This document shows, one piece after another, positions 43,806 through 54,248 of a DNA stretch of 64,000 nt. The number at the start of each line of letters is the position of its first letter. Positions within the stretch are counted from its first letter, which is position 1. The position numbers and the translations under genes were made by a program. The notes below the pieces were generated by a model, which had not been told where the DNA came from, ran no database searches, and was given only the letters and a program-made list of their open reading frames with translations. The stretch comes from Aricia agestis (Eukaryota > Arthropoda > Insecta > Lepidoptera > Lycaenidae). Where the stretch lies: positions 4,409,501-4,473,500 of the forward strand of contig NC_056425.1 of NCBI RefSeq assembly GCF_905147365.1, given 5' to 3'.

Positions 43806-44470
43806 CCATAAAGTTAATATACCTAGCGGAATAGAGCAACAATCTCGAGCTGTCAAACGAAACCGAAATTGGTTTTCATCTGTGTGAAAAATATGCGTAC
43901 GTATACACTTACACATGCATGATTGAACATGATTTCTTGAGATTAAATTGTCAACGTACGGCACGTGTCGACTGAATGTCAAAAAAAGAGTGCTGCTGTC
44001 ATGTATCACACGTCTCTTTTTACCACGCAGTGTTACTGATAGTGACATCTCTCTTGCTCAGGCCTTTATTCAGAGTAGACAGAATGATAGAGTATGCCGA
44101 CTTAGAACTGATGTTGAAATTTTTAAATTTGACGTATTATGACGAAAATCGTCGCTAGGGTTGTTAACTTGTTACCTACGAATTTAAAAATATGACATAT
44201 TCGATGGACGTGTTCCTCTTTGGTCGTATTGTTGTTTGTGTTTTGGCACATGCGATTAAAATTGTCAGAATCCAATTTTGAAATCTTTATTTTAAACATT
44301 AAAAAATCAATTATATCAGCCTGCGCGAGGCACATCCCGCTTATAATCCTAGTGAAACCCGACGAATTTGACAGATATTGAAACCTGTCCGTCTCTTTGC
44401 AGTCGAACTACTGGTCCTTATGTCTATTGTGCTTTATTTCTCTATTCCGCTAGGTATATTAACTTTATGG
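43806..44470. mobile_element. 665-bp non-autonomous TIR element
   Basis: The 31-bp ends (43806-43836 and 44440-44470) starting CCATAAAGTTAATATACCTA are perfect inverted repeats. The interior matches 40597-40962. No flanking duplication is clear, so the superfamily is open. The small open frames within lack motifs. Confidence 0.85.
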
Positions 44471-44672
44471 TATCAAGTTAGCCTACGATAAATTACCTTG
44501 ATCAAACTTTGTTTATTAAATTGAATGTATATTTGCCCACTTTCTAAGGTTTATTGAATAAAGTTTACCTTGTTACTACCGCTTTTGATTGGCTTACGTC
44601 ACCTCAACAAGGCTGTTGAATAAACAACTGTCAAAAAACTTAAGAAAACAGACTAAAACAAAATAATTTATA

Positions 44673-44935
44673 CTAGATCACACCGGCAACTCCCTTGCAA
44701 CGAAGTCCGTAACAAAAAACAGTCTAATGCCCTGATGACGCACGCAACTCCGTTGTATGAAAAATTGTATACCGCGGGAACCGTACATTTTTCCGGGATA
44801 AAAAGTATCCTATATCCTTTCGCGGGACTCGTAGTCCTAAGGTCCAACTAAATTTTAGCGGTTTGAGCCTGTGAATTTTATGAAGAGGTAACAGACAGAC
44901 AGACACACTTTCGCATTTATAACATAGGTATTAAT
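44673..44935 (-). mobile_element. Helitron family A copy preceded by a second 3' end
   Basis: 44731-44935 spans CGCACGCAACTCCGTTG to ACACTTTCGCATTTATAACA. Just left of it, ACTAGATCACACCGGCAACT with CCTTGCAACGAAG (44673-44712) is another diverged 3' hairpin end, so two copies meet here. Confidence 0.7.
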
Positions 44936-45242
44936 ATGAATGTTTTCTTAATAACAAGTTATTTTTCATATAGTTTATATGACAGACATAATGATGTTGC
45001 TCTGCGGGTTCAATTATGCGGGGGTCGTATCGACCGCATCGGACGTCGCTAACAGGTGGTGTAAGGGTTGAATATATTACATTATTGAGGGTTAAAACCC
45101 ACAAGCAAGGTCACAAAAATAAACTGATTTTGGTTTTGTAGAATGTCGCAAAAATGTTGGCATTCTACTGTTTTAGAGGAAAGGTAAATGGAAATGTTTT
45201 CTAAAATAATTACTTTAGACAGTAGACATTATAACGAACAAG
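44936..45242. other. No recognised feature
   Basis: Nothing recognised. Confidence 0.35.
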
Positions 45243-45405
45243 CCAAGACCTCTTTATTATCGCTTCTTTATAGAATCGCTGATCAAAATGTATGGAGCGT
45301 TCGTTAAAATGACGTTGACGTTCGACTCGACTAATGTCAATTCCATACAATATTTTGATCGGCGACTCTATGGAGAAGCGACAAAAAGGTCTTGGCTAAA
45401 GGGCC
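45243..45405. mobile_element. GCCAAGAC-family MITE copy
   Basis: AAGCCAAGACCTCTTTATTA, TATAGAATCGCTGATCAAAA on the left; GATCGGCGACTCTATGGAGA and AGGTCTTGGCTAAAGGG on the right. Confidence 0.8.
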
Positions 45406-45600
45406 TTGTTATCAGCTTCGTTCGCGAAACCATTCGTTTATGACACGGCAACCTTGTTTATTTCTGCATTAATACTGTCCTATTGTCTTTTCGAGACAAT
45501 TTTATCTGCTCTTTTACTCATAAAGATAAACAGCTTATGACAATTCAAAGTTCGCTGTATTTGTTTGCCATCGTTTTAGTATGATAAAGACTAGAAGACC

Positions 45601-45763
45601 CAGGGCGCCCGCTACCATATGTGCAATGCACACGGGCGCCATCCTCTAGGGGCGCCAAATTGCCATCTTTAGGAGCGCCAAAACCAAGGTCCCAAAAAAT
45701 TTGCCTAAAGGGGCGCCAAAGTCCTTTTTTGCACACAGGCGCCAGTAGCCATTACGGGGGCCT
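45601..45763. mobile_element. hAT-like MITE, CAGGGCGCCCGC copy
   Basis: Second copy of the element at 14027-14209, with shared CTACCATATGTGCAATG, GCACACGGGCGCCATCCT and TTTTTTGCACACAGGCGCC words. The flanks AGAAGACC and TAAAGACC are a plausible eroded 8-bp duplication. Confidence 0.75.
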
Positions 45764-46197
45764 TAAAGACCTTTGTAATTTTTATTAGCAAGTAAGCATT
45801 TAATATTTGTATAAATTAATTTTATACTAGTTTAGTTATTCGACCTTCCTTAACTCATATTTAACAAAGGAATAAGTGAGGGGAGACGAGAGAGCACGCC
45901 ATATCGATTAGCTCTGCGCACGCATTTACACGATTCTAATTAGACTTACTTCCTAACCTCAAATTAACATAATACAGACCTAATGAGTTTCATTTTGCAG
46001 GTAAATTCTTTGTTTAACACCGAGGCTTTCATATATTCTATTACACATTTTAAGGAAGGAATATATTTGATTGATAGTGTTCAATAAGTTATAGTGATGA
46101 AAATAATTTGGTATAGACATATATTTGAGTCGCGGGAAAAGACATAAGATAAAATTTGAAACAATGTGCGGTCCCCCAAACTAATCGGCAAAGCAAG
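45764..46197. other. No recognised feature
   Basis: Nothing recognised. Confidence 0.35.
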
Positions 46198-46205
46198 CCC
46201 TAGTA

Positions 46206-46866
46206 CAGGGGCTCCCAATCTTTTTCAGCCTGCGGTGCAGTTACACGTCATAATATTTTGTTACGGCACTCTACTCTACGTAGCTATTACAAAAATATAA
46301 ACACCTTTAATGAATATAGGTTAAGCAGATTTTTTTATGAAAAAAGGGGGCAAACGAGCAAACGGGTCACCTGATGGTAAGCAACTTCCGTCGCCCATGG
46401 ACACTCGCAGCATCAGAAGAGCTGCAGGTGCGTTGCCGGCCTTCTAAGGGGTAATAGGGGAGGGTAGGGAAGGGAATAGGGGAGGGTACGGAAGGGAATA
46501 GGGGTGGGTACGGAAGGGAATAGGGGAGGGTACGGAAGGAAATAGGGGAGGGTAGGGAAAGGAAAAGGGTAGGGGATTGGGCCTCCGGTAAACTCACTTA
46601 CTCGGCGAAACACAGCGGAAGCGCTGTTTCACGCCGGTTTTCTGAGAGGACGTGGTATCTCTCCGGTCGAGCCGGCCCATTCGTGCCAAAGCATGGCTCT
46701 CCCACGTCAAAATATGTAATAATCTGTAATCTGCCTGCTTTGCATAAATAATATTATAATTTTATTTTATAATATATATTGTGGTTTTGGATAATGATAG
46801 AGGATAGACTCACGGCGCCCTTCTTCCCTTTCCACGGCGCCTCGGTGCCCAGTTTGGGAACCTCTG
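46206..46866. mobile_element. hAT-like element with perfect 8-bp duplication, split by SINE G
   Basis: Ends CAGGGGCTCCCAATC and TTTGGGAACCTCTG with CCCTAGTA on both sides (46198-46205 and 46867-46874). Without the SINE (46331-46705) the element is about 290 bp. GCACTCTACTCTACG and CACGGCGCC words lie near the ends. No coding sequence. Confidence 0.9.
46331..46705 (-). mobile_element. SINE G, minus-strand copy with the longest purine tract
   Basis: TTTTTTTATGAAAAAAGGGG on the left to AGCATGGCTCTCCCAC on the right. The GGGAAGGGAATAGGGGAGGGTA unit is repeated about five times at 46455-46570, more than in the other copies. Confidence 0.9.
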
Positions 46867-46874
46867 CCCTAGTA

Positions 46875-47709
46875 CACAACGAGCACTTTTGTGGTACACT
46901 TTACGGAAAAACTATCACGCCTTTTGATTTGTGCTTTAACATATTAACTTTTAATTATATGTAGATGTGTAATCATCGGCCAGTCAAGGTTTGGTTACTA
47001 TTAATTTTATTACCACGCAGAAAAACGACGCAAGCGCTCATAAAGCTCGGCTTTTAGCTAGTACTAAACAATAAAGTTGCAGGAAACCCTTACCGTTGTC
47101 TACACTAATAATTTAAAAAAATGATTGTTTGCAATAAATAAGTTACGAAACTACAAAATAGACCAATTCAATCGGTAAAAACATACAGCAGACAACGGGA
47201 AAAGATATATTGTGATGATTTTTAACGCAGAAAATGTATACTGCACAAGCGAAGTCACGCGATACCTCTAGTAACAAACATACCTACGAAAATGCAACAG
47301 GAATTAGCACTTAAATATTACAGCTCTTCAAGTAGGAGATGATCGATCCAGGTCCCGGCACGTCAAGTGTAATGTGGGCCAAGCAGCTGACCTGTTTCCT
47401 CGCCTGGATCCTACATCTGCATTTTACAATAATATGCAATATCGCAAAATATATTTCCGATATTACGCTATTTAAGGGGTTACCCGGGAAAAGTGAAAAA
47501 TGGTGAAACTTCTACAATAAGTACATATTATATTATATGAAATGAGAAAATGAGTTTCTGAAACTGATAAAACGAAAACTTTGATAATATAAGTAAGGTA
47601 AAGATTAACGATTAACAAATTTTTAAGAAAAAGATTGGCGGAAAACAACAAGTGTAATTTGTGGCTATGAAGTCTGATTTCTTTTAGGTCCATTGTATTT
47701 ACTTTAAAA
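46875..47709. other. No recognised gene
   Basis: GATCGATCCAGG near 47342 and CCTGGATCCTAC near 47402 are a short inverted pair. Otherwise nothing is recognised. Confidence 0.35.
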
Positions 47710-47979
47710 AATCGGCCAAGTGCGATCGGACTCGCGCACGAAGGGTTCCGTACCGTTATAAAGTATCAAAAGTAGGGAAAAAAGTGTTTTTGTATGGGAG
47801 CCCCCCTTAAATATTAATTTTATTTTGTTTTTAGTATTTTTTGTTATAGCGGCAACAGAAATTTACAATCTGTTAAAATTTTAGAAATCTAGCTATAGCG
47901 GTTCTTGAGATACAGCCTGGAGACAGACAGACAGAAAGACGGACAGATATCGAAGTCTCAGAAATAGGAACCCTAAAAA
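47710..47979 (+). mobile_element. Family F repeat, copy 3
   Basis: ATCGGCCAAGTGCGATCGGA with AAGGGTTCCGTACCG on the left, GATATCGAAGTCTCAGAAAT and AGGAACCCTAAAAA on the right, GACAGACAGACAGAAAGACG before the end. Confidence 0.8.
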
Positions 47980-48343
47980 GTGCCAAGGCATTGGTATACC
48001 GAAAGATTACAAACCGAAGAAATTAAGACAAACCACATCACTCAAAATTTATTAAGCATAGACTTAATAGGTTTATGGCCCAAACGAAGCCAAAAAATAT
48101 TCATAATCTACCTTACATCCACATTTACAAAGTAATCATCATTTTGGTTCTCTAACGACCATCTTAGCGAGGTTAACGACCCGCGATCGATGGACTGGCG
48201 AACTAATAACTGGAATACTAACGACAAAATTATACTACAAAATATACTGTTTATAATATGCGAAGCAAAACACTCAACGTTTTGTGTCGCACAATTCCTC
48301 ATATATTATTTCATAGACGTTAAGACTCATTTTAGTGTCTAAA
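47980..48343. other. No recognised feature
   Basis: Nothing recognised. Confidence 0.35.
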
Positions 48344-48512
48344 GTCTAAACACACTAGGCCGAAGTTACGCGGCGTAAATTCCGCATGTTTACGGCCGCA
48401 ATGTCAAACGCATACAATATACGAACGGAACGCGACGAAATAGTGTGTCATCGGTATTTTAAAATATCATGCGGAATTCCTGCCGTGTAACTTCGGCTTA
48501 GTGTGTTTAGAC
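48344..48512. mobile_element. MITE with GTCTAAACACAC ends
   Basis: GTCTAAACACACTAGGCCGA and AGTTAC on the left; GTAACT and TCGGCTTAGTGTGTTTAGAC on the right. The interior CAATGTCAAACGCATACAAT and CGGAACGCGACG are shared with the outer element at 59430-60036. Confidence 0.85.
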
Positions 48513-48518
48513 ACTTAC

Positions 48519-48673
48519 GGCCGTTCCCAATATTTGATCTATCTCTGGTTTTGCCCTACTAGAGATAGGAATAGCTCACAATTGACATAAAATATATGTC
48601 TCTAATGTCTAATGTGAGCTATTCCTATCTCTAGTAGGGCCAAACCAGAGATAGATCAAATATTGGGAACGGC
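48519..48673. mobile_element. Fold-back MITE, GGCCGTTCCCAA family, copy 1
   Basis: Arms of about 60 bp are near perfect: GGCCGTTCCCAATATTTGAT, CTATCTCTGGTTTTGCCCTA, GAGATAGGAATAGCTCAC. A second copy is at 63664-63822. It abuts the preceding MITE by 6 bp. Confidence 0.9.
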
Positions 48674-49459
48674 CTTTAGTCTTACACCGATTGCACGTGT
48701 ATTCATAGGCGCTGCTGTTCAATTCCTGCTTTGAGAAAACATAAATTTTGGCATAAAGTTCAGTTAGGACAATGTTGGCTAATTGCCTGATAGTCTAACA
48801 AGGACGATTGCACGACAGTCGGTTATGTGAAAATTAGCTCCTGTCAAAGATCTCTCACTGTTGTGGATTAATCCATCAAATGGGAATAGATAAAGTTTTC
48901 CTTACTTTGGACACTAAATTTTTAATTGCGAGGTTGACTCATCCGTAAAACCCCTTCTGTAACAGGTCTACTGGAAGAGATTCCAATTTGGAATAAGTAG
49001 TACCTTTGTACTAAAATGTATCTCTAGTTTTAAGTTTTTCTATGTTAACTGGTTATGTATACATAAATTATTATATAACTAAATAAATAATAATTGCATC
49101 TGCAGAAAAGAGTATCATTTACAGTAGAGGCTTTTAAAGTTCACTCAGAATTGGTAAGACTTAACATTTATAGTTTTTAGTTTAGTTGTTGCAATATATT
49201 ATACCAAAAATTCTAAATCATTCTTCTTCTTTGAACTCAAAAAAAATGGCGGGCTTTATTCTACGAATGAGTCGAAATGTCGATTCAGTGAAGGTATTCA
49301 GCTGAGTGACCCTCAGGTATGGCACAAATCGATGAGCACATTAAGCTTGCATACACACGTGGTAGTTCACTTCATCATCATCAATGTGGGGTTGGAATGA
49401 AAGAGAAAAACAACAGGCTGCATTCTGGTAGAGCCGAGATAAGTAAAAACGAATCAGTA
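48674..49459. other. No recognised feature
   Basis: Nothing recognised. Confidence 0.35.
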
Positions 49460-50017
49460 GCAAATCCAAATGCGAACGTGTGTCTGTCTGTCTGTTACCT
49501 CTTTACGCTTAATCTGCTACACTGATCCGATTTTGCTGAAAGGGGTACGAAGATTTTGGCCGACCTACCGTACAGCTATTGTGTTTTTTCGCGTTCACGA
49601 ATATTTTTTTCAAAAATGGATAGCTAACATCAATACAAACAAAAAATAATCTTGGACAAAACCACGTAAGGTGTCACATTTCGAAGATATGAGCTGCCAA
49701 AGTTTTACCAATTTAAGATATTGCAACTTTGGCAGCTCAAATCTTCGAATCTGACACTTTACGCGGTTTTGTTCAAGATTATTTTTTGCTTGTATTGATG
49801 TTAGCTATCCATTTTTGAAAAAAATAATCGTGGACGCAAAAAAACACAATGGCGGAAAGTAGGTCAGCCAGGCTCCATACAAAAATCTTTATACCCCTTT
49901 AGCATGGAGATACCTTGAGTCCTGGGAAAGAACATAGGATAGTTTTTATCCCGGAAAATGTACGGTTCCAGCGCGATAAACAAATTATGGCGCAACGGAG
50001 TTGCGGGTGTCCTCTAG
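49460..50017 (+). mobile_element. Helitron family A, split by a fold-back element
   Basis: 5' part AAATGCGAACGTGTGTCTGT to CCGATTTTGCTGAA (49460-49540); 3' part AGCATGGAGATACCTTGAGT to GGCGCAACGGAGTTGCGGGT and CTAG (50014-50017). Removing the insertion restores the family order. Confidence 0.85.
49541..49898. mobile_element. Long-armed fold-back element inside a Helitron
   Basis: Arms of about 160-170 bp. Left AGGGGTACGAAGATTTTGGC, TTTCAAAAATGGATAGCTAA, CATCAATACAAACAAAAAAT; right carries their inverse, ending AAAATCTTTATACCCCT. GCTGCCAAAGTT and AACTTTGGCAGC meet near the centre. No coding. Confidence 0.88.
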
Positions 50018-50036
50018 TTACTAATATATACTATCT

Positions 50037-50096
<60 letters not shown>
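50037..50096. repeat. (TA)n microsatellite
   Basis: About 28 uninterrupted TA units, followed by CTCTCTCTCTTCTCC. Confidence 0.95.
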
Positions 50097-50099
<3 letters not shown>

Positions 50100-50458
50100 C
50101 TCTCTCTCTTCTCCCTCCGCTTTAAAAAGTCTGTGCTCTTTAAAGGAGGTTCGGTAAAATGAAGTTACAGATATAGTGACGTCATAGTATTATGACGATC
50201 TTTCTATCGGAAATACCTCTATCTATTTTTATACGGAACATACAAAGGAAGTATTTTTGCTAATATAATTGAAATAGGTTGCTTTTATCTTGCAAACTGT
50301 TGCGGAAACACGAGTAAAAGGCGAAAAACTATGAAGCATTTTCAAATATTCCGTAAAAGGCTTTCAAAATGGAGATACATTATCTAAATTAACAACGAAA
50401 TACGTTTTACAGACGTAACTTTTATTGTCTTTGGAATACAGGAAATAGAACTCATAGT

Positions 50459-50620
50459 AAAATCTATCTGTCTATCTGTTTGTTTGTTACTTCTTCACAC
50501 CCAAACCGCTAAACTGATTTAGCTGTTTGGTACGGAGATACTTTAAGACCCGGGAGAGGGCATAGGATACGTCTTTTATCCCGTAAAAATGTACGGTTTA
50601 CACGAAATAATAAACGCACA
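50459..50620 (+). mobile_element. Helitron family A, diverged
   Basis: CTATCTGTCTATCTGTTTGT, TTCTTCACACCCAAACCGCT, GAGGGCATAGGATACGTC and ATGTACGGTTTACACG match in order. The 3' hairpin is gone. Confidence 0.7.
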
Positions 50621-50657
50621 TGGAACAGAGAAATAAGCATTAAAAAAAGTCTTTACA

Positions 50658-51552
50658 TCCTACTCCTACTAATATTATAAAGGCGAAAGTTTGTTTAGAT
50701 GTATGGATGTATGGATGTGAGGATGTGTAGATTTTAATGAAACTTTACAATAATATAGCTTATACATCAGAATAACACATAGGCTACAATTTTTACCGAC
50801 TTTTAAAATGGGAGAGGTGTTATGTTCGTTTTCTTATATTCAACGATTACTCCGCCGTTTGTTCACCGATTTTCATAATTTTTCTTTTGGTACATAGGGT
50901 ATCATCCCAATTTGCTATTATATTCACAAAAGTGGTGACCTGATGAAGGATCCATAAGTAACCGAGGGAACTCCTCAAAACTTATAGGGAAACATGTGGT
51001 GACTTCGGTTCCGTGAGAAGTATTCTAAGCATATGATACCAACAAGTAAGATTTTGCACCGAGATATACCTGGTATACCGTGGTTCGGAAGTTGCTGAGG
51101 AAACTCCTGATTCTTTATAGATACAAGTTTGGGAGTTTCAGCGTTGTTTTAAGAACACAAAGCATATGCTACTATGCAAATTACATTCATCATCATCATC
51201 ATCATCATCATCACTACCATATTATACCATTTCATAGTCTTTTAGATCGAGACTCGAGTTTGTCAAGTGATAATAAAAAAACTCTACCTAATATTATAAA
51301 CCTGAAGAGTATGTTTGCTTGAACGCGTCAATCTCAGGAACTACAGGTCCGATTTAAAAACTTATCTCAGTGTTAGATAGATCATTTATCGAGTAAGACT
51401 ATAGGCTATTATTATATTATCAAGCTAAGACTAATACGACCTAAGAAACTCAGGAAAATGTGGGAAAAACGGGGGAAATATTTTTTATGGGAAAATGTAC
51501 GGTTTCTGTAAAAATCCTAATTTACGCGGGCGAAGCCGCGCGGGACATCTAG
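50658..51552 (+). mobile_element. Helitron family C, both ends present
   Basis: Begins TCCTACTCCTACTAATATTA after an A and ends with the hairpin (CGCGG-GCGAAG-CCGCG) and CTAG before a T, the canonical A|T Helitron target. The length is 895 bp. An (ATC)n tract lies at 51185-51213. It shares the right two thirds with copies 1 and 3 but has a different 5' third, so family C members carry alternative 5' ends. Non-coding. Confidence 0.85.
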
Positions 51553-51861
51553 TTACTAATAAAAATGACAGACAGAAACAAACAGACTATTCGATGTGTT
51601 TTCACATTTATTAGTAAATAGTTTTTATTTTTACAGGAACATAGATTTAAGGCAATGACAATAATTTTATCTTCCTCTTTGGACAGTTCGGCCGAAAGTG
51701 TCTGCAAACAACAAGTTTCTCTCTGCGGTACGTCACGGGAAACATCGAGATGTTGTCTTCCGACGGAGAATTGATGATGGATAAAGTTTACCGCAATAGG
51801 ATCAGGTGAAGAGGCAATGCGATGCGTTTTTAAATGTTCTCGTCATGTTGAATATTAATAA
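51553..51861. other. No recognised feature
   Basis: Nothing recognised. Confidence 0.35.
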
Positions 51862-52018
51862 TAGCTCCCACACCGGTTTTCGGTGACGGGGCCTGTTTCA
51901 TTGAAACCAGGCCAGCTACGCAGGAGTAATTTTATAGTGCCCAAGTGTGTGCGCAGTACACAAGAGCACTCTCTATTCCTTTACTCTCATAACTAAGTGG
52001 GACGGAAGACCGACACGT
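51862..52018 (-). mobile_element. tRNA-derived SINE 2, 5'-truncated
   Basis: AATAGCTCCCACACCGGTTT through CCAGGCCAGCTACGCAGGAG to GGGACGGAAGACCGACACG. The tRNA-like head is lacking, as in a 5'-truncated retroposition. Confidence 0.85.
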
Positions 52019-52279
52019 AATAATATTATGTTTACATAGAGAATCTATATTATATAATGGTCGCCGTTAAGCATTTGTTTTATTAACCCACAAAAAATTG
52101 GTGTTGACTGTTGAGTTATGAATGCAGTGTTATTCTAGAAATTATCTAAAGAATTATCTAATGCATTCATATCTCAATACGTAATTTTTTGTGAGATGAT
52201 ACACAAAATATGCTTAACAGCGTCTAAAAATGACTCGGTAGCAGTTCAGGTAGGAACTAGACAATACCTGCAATTTTCT

Positions 52280-52432
52280 TTTGTTCATTGCGCGAGTACC
52301 GTACATTTTCAGTATAAAAAACTTATGTCCTTTCCCGGCATTCATGGTACTCCATACGAAATTGCATTAAAATCAGTTCAGCGGTCTAAGTGAAAATGAG
52401 TTAACAGTCGACAATTACATTTTCGCATTTAG
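52280..52432 (-). mobile_element. Helitron family A, diverged
   Basis: GCGCGAGTACCGTACATTTT, TTATGTCCTTTCCCGGCATT and TTCAGCGGTCTAAGTGAAAA, ending at TTACATTTTCGCATTTA. Confidence 0.65.
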
Positions 52433-52653
52433 CTCAATGGATATTTATGTCCAAAAGATAACGACGCCATTTTGTTAACTATTTGTTTTGTGAGTAATTT
52501 AATAAATGGTATGTTATTTAAACCGATAACGACTGCCGGAAATTGGACGATATGTTAACTTGTCAAATGACAGTGAAAAACACAGTTCAGTTCTGTTTTA
52601 CTTTTAACAGAGTAATCCAAGCAGAAATTCACGGGTAATATACAGAAATATTA

Positions 52654-52800
52654 TCTTATACATAAAAATGGATTTTCAAGTGTGTTAGTCGCGCTAAAAC
52701 TCGAAAACGGCTGAACGGATTGGGCTGATTTTAGTCTTAAAATATTCGTAGAAATCCAGGGAAGGTTTTAAAGTAACACGAAGTTCACCGGGACAGCTAG
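52654..52800 (+). mobile_element. Helitron family D, first of a head-to-tail pair
   Basis: Starts TCTTATACATAAAAATGGAT after an A and ends CACGAAGTTCACCGGGACAG-CTAG, with the hairpin GTAA-CACGAAGT-TCAC just before. Confidence 0.82.
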
Positions 52801-52950
52801 TCTTCTTATATATAAAAATGGAATTTCAAATGTGTTAGTCGCGCTAAAACTCGAAAACGGCTGAACGGATTGGGCTGATTTTAGTCTTAAAATATTCGTA
52901 GAAATCCAGGGAAGGTTTTAAAGTGACACGAAGTTCACCGGGACAGCTAG
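52801..52950 (+). mobile_element. Helitron family D, second of a head-to-tail pair
   Basis: Starts TCTTCTTATATATAAAAATG directly after the CTAG of the first copy and ends GTTCACCGGGACAGCTAG. The two copies are nearly identical. Confidence 0.85.
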
Positions 52951-53165
52951 TAAATAATAAATGGGACCAAAATATTGTAAGCTTGTTAGATCCGGGATAT
53001 CCCTCCTTTTTGCGGCTGAAGGCGAACCGCAGGTGGTTTTAGTGAGTAAGAGTCTCACATACCCCCGGGGTGCTTCAGCTAACTGAGGCACATCCCCAAC
53101 CCGGGGCACCCATGATGGGTTTCCCCTGCGCAAAAAAAAAAATATTGTCGCTATAAAACTTACCT

Positions 53166-53199
53166 GGGGGGTGGCCCAAAATCTTTTGGCTCACCCCCC
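53166..53199. repeat. 34-bp micro-element made only of MITE ends
   Basis: GGGGGGTGGCCCAAAA and TTTTGGCTCACCCCCC are inverted, with a TC spacer. They equal the outermost arms of the MITE at 28325-28504 with everything between deleted. Confidence 0.65.
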
Positions 53200-53283
53200 T
53201 GCACCCCTTTAAACCAAATTTTATATTATTTAGTTCAGCGTCTAAACGTGTTAATTACAAAGTAGATAAGCAAACGACATTAT

Positions 53284-53490
53284 TGTGTGTACCTGTCTAT
53301 CTCTGTGTCCGGTTGTTACCTCTTCAAGCTTAAACTGTTGAACCGATTTTAATGAAGTACCTACGAGAATGTGATGCCAAAAAGTGAGAAAATAAATTGA
53401 CTCTAGCATTACCCCCGGTATTGCTAGAGTTAATTTATTTGGAATAAAAAATTTTGACCCTTTTTTCTTCTTTTAGCGGCTGATTCTGTG
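53284..53490 (+). mobile_element. Helitron A 5' fragment followed by an unnamed repeat
   Basis: GTGTCCGGTTGTTACCTCTT and AACTGTTGAACCGATTTTAA are family A. 53380-53490 (CAAAAAGTGAGAAAATAAAT, CCCCGGTATTGCTAGAGT) matches 58620-58738 in inverse, an unnamed dispersed repeat. Confidence 0.55.
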
Positions 53491-53793
53491 TTAAACATGC
53501 AAATATAAAAATTTATCCAATGATCAAGGATATTTTTAAATTGAGTAATAAAGATGAAAAAACCATAATGTACCACAATCAAACATCCTATAAAATGATG
53601 TATTAAAAATGAGTTTTACTTATAAAGTACAAAGTTCAGGGCTACCTAAAATAACGGTCCACTTCCCAGTGAATGTCAGAAGTCACCATTAGACCGGGAA
53701 ATCGATATACACGATCCATTGATACTAAATGTGTTAAAAGTATAATATTAGAATAGTAACGACCCCATTTAGAGACATTTAATGATTTTTTTG

Positions 53794-54010
53794 TTAGCCT
53801 GTACTATCCCACTGCTGGGCAAAGGCCGCCCTCAGGGTCTTCCACTTGTCTCGCTCCAGCACCACCGTTGGCCAGCCCGGCTGGTACTCCTCCAGCTCAT
53901 CACGCCATCTTTTCCTAGGCCGGCCACGGTTGCATCTTCCATCTTCAGGTACCCACTCCGTCGATATCTTCGCCCAGCGGTCGGGATGCATATCGCATAC
54001 GCCTAACGTA
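53794..54010 (-). pseudogene. LINE (non-LTR retrotransposon) reverse-transcriptase C-terminus, 5'-truncated
   Basis: The minus-strand frame reads HPDRWAKISTEWVP, GRCNRGRPRKRWRDEL and RDKWKTLRAAFAQQWDSTG, then stops. The GRPxKRWxDEL and W..L..AFAQQW blocks are the typical C-terminal tail of insect LINE polyproteins (RTE/Jockey-like lineages, by memory). Only the last 70 or so codons are present, followed by AACAAAAAAATCATTAAATG. The upstream part was never inserted or was cut away, and a MITE (54053-54248) lies just beyond. It is not functional. Confidence 0.8.
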
Positions 54011-54052
54011 TTATCGTATAGTACCAGCAGTAGTAAGTGCTTATTAACATTA

Positions 54053-54248
54053 AGACTGGGTTGCACCATAACTTTAACTGTAACTTTAACTACAGTGCAA
54101 AATGTGAAATCTTTGGTTAAAGTTAAATATGGCGTCCTTACCTATGCTCATACGTGAATTTCTCCGGTGAAAGTTAAGGTTAAAGCTAGAGGACGTCATA
54201 TTTAACTATAAAAATAACATTAACCACGCCTCTGGTGCAACCCAGTCT
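54053..54248. mobile_element. MITE with AGACTGGGTTGCACC ends
   Basis: AGACTGGGTTGCACCATAAC on the left and GGTGCAACCCAGTCT on the right. TTTAACT and GGTTAAAGTTAA words repeat inside. A partial copy opens at 63851 and runs to the window end. Confidence 0.8.

Noticed and set aside
53782..54157. Plus-strand frames opposite the LINE fragment
   Set aside because: Antisense shadows of the minus-strand reverse-transcriptase tail.
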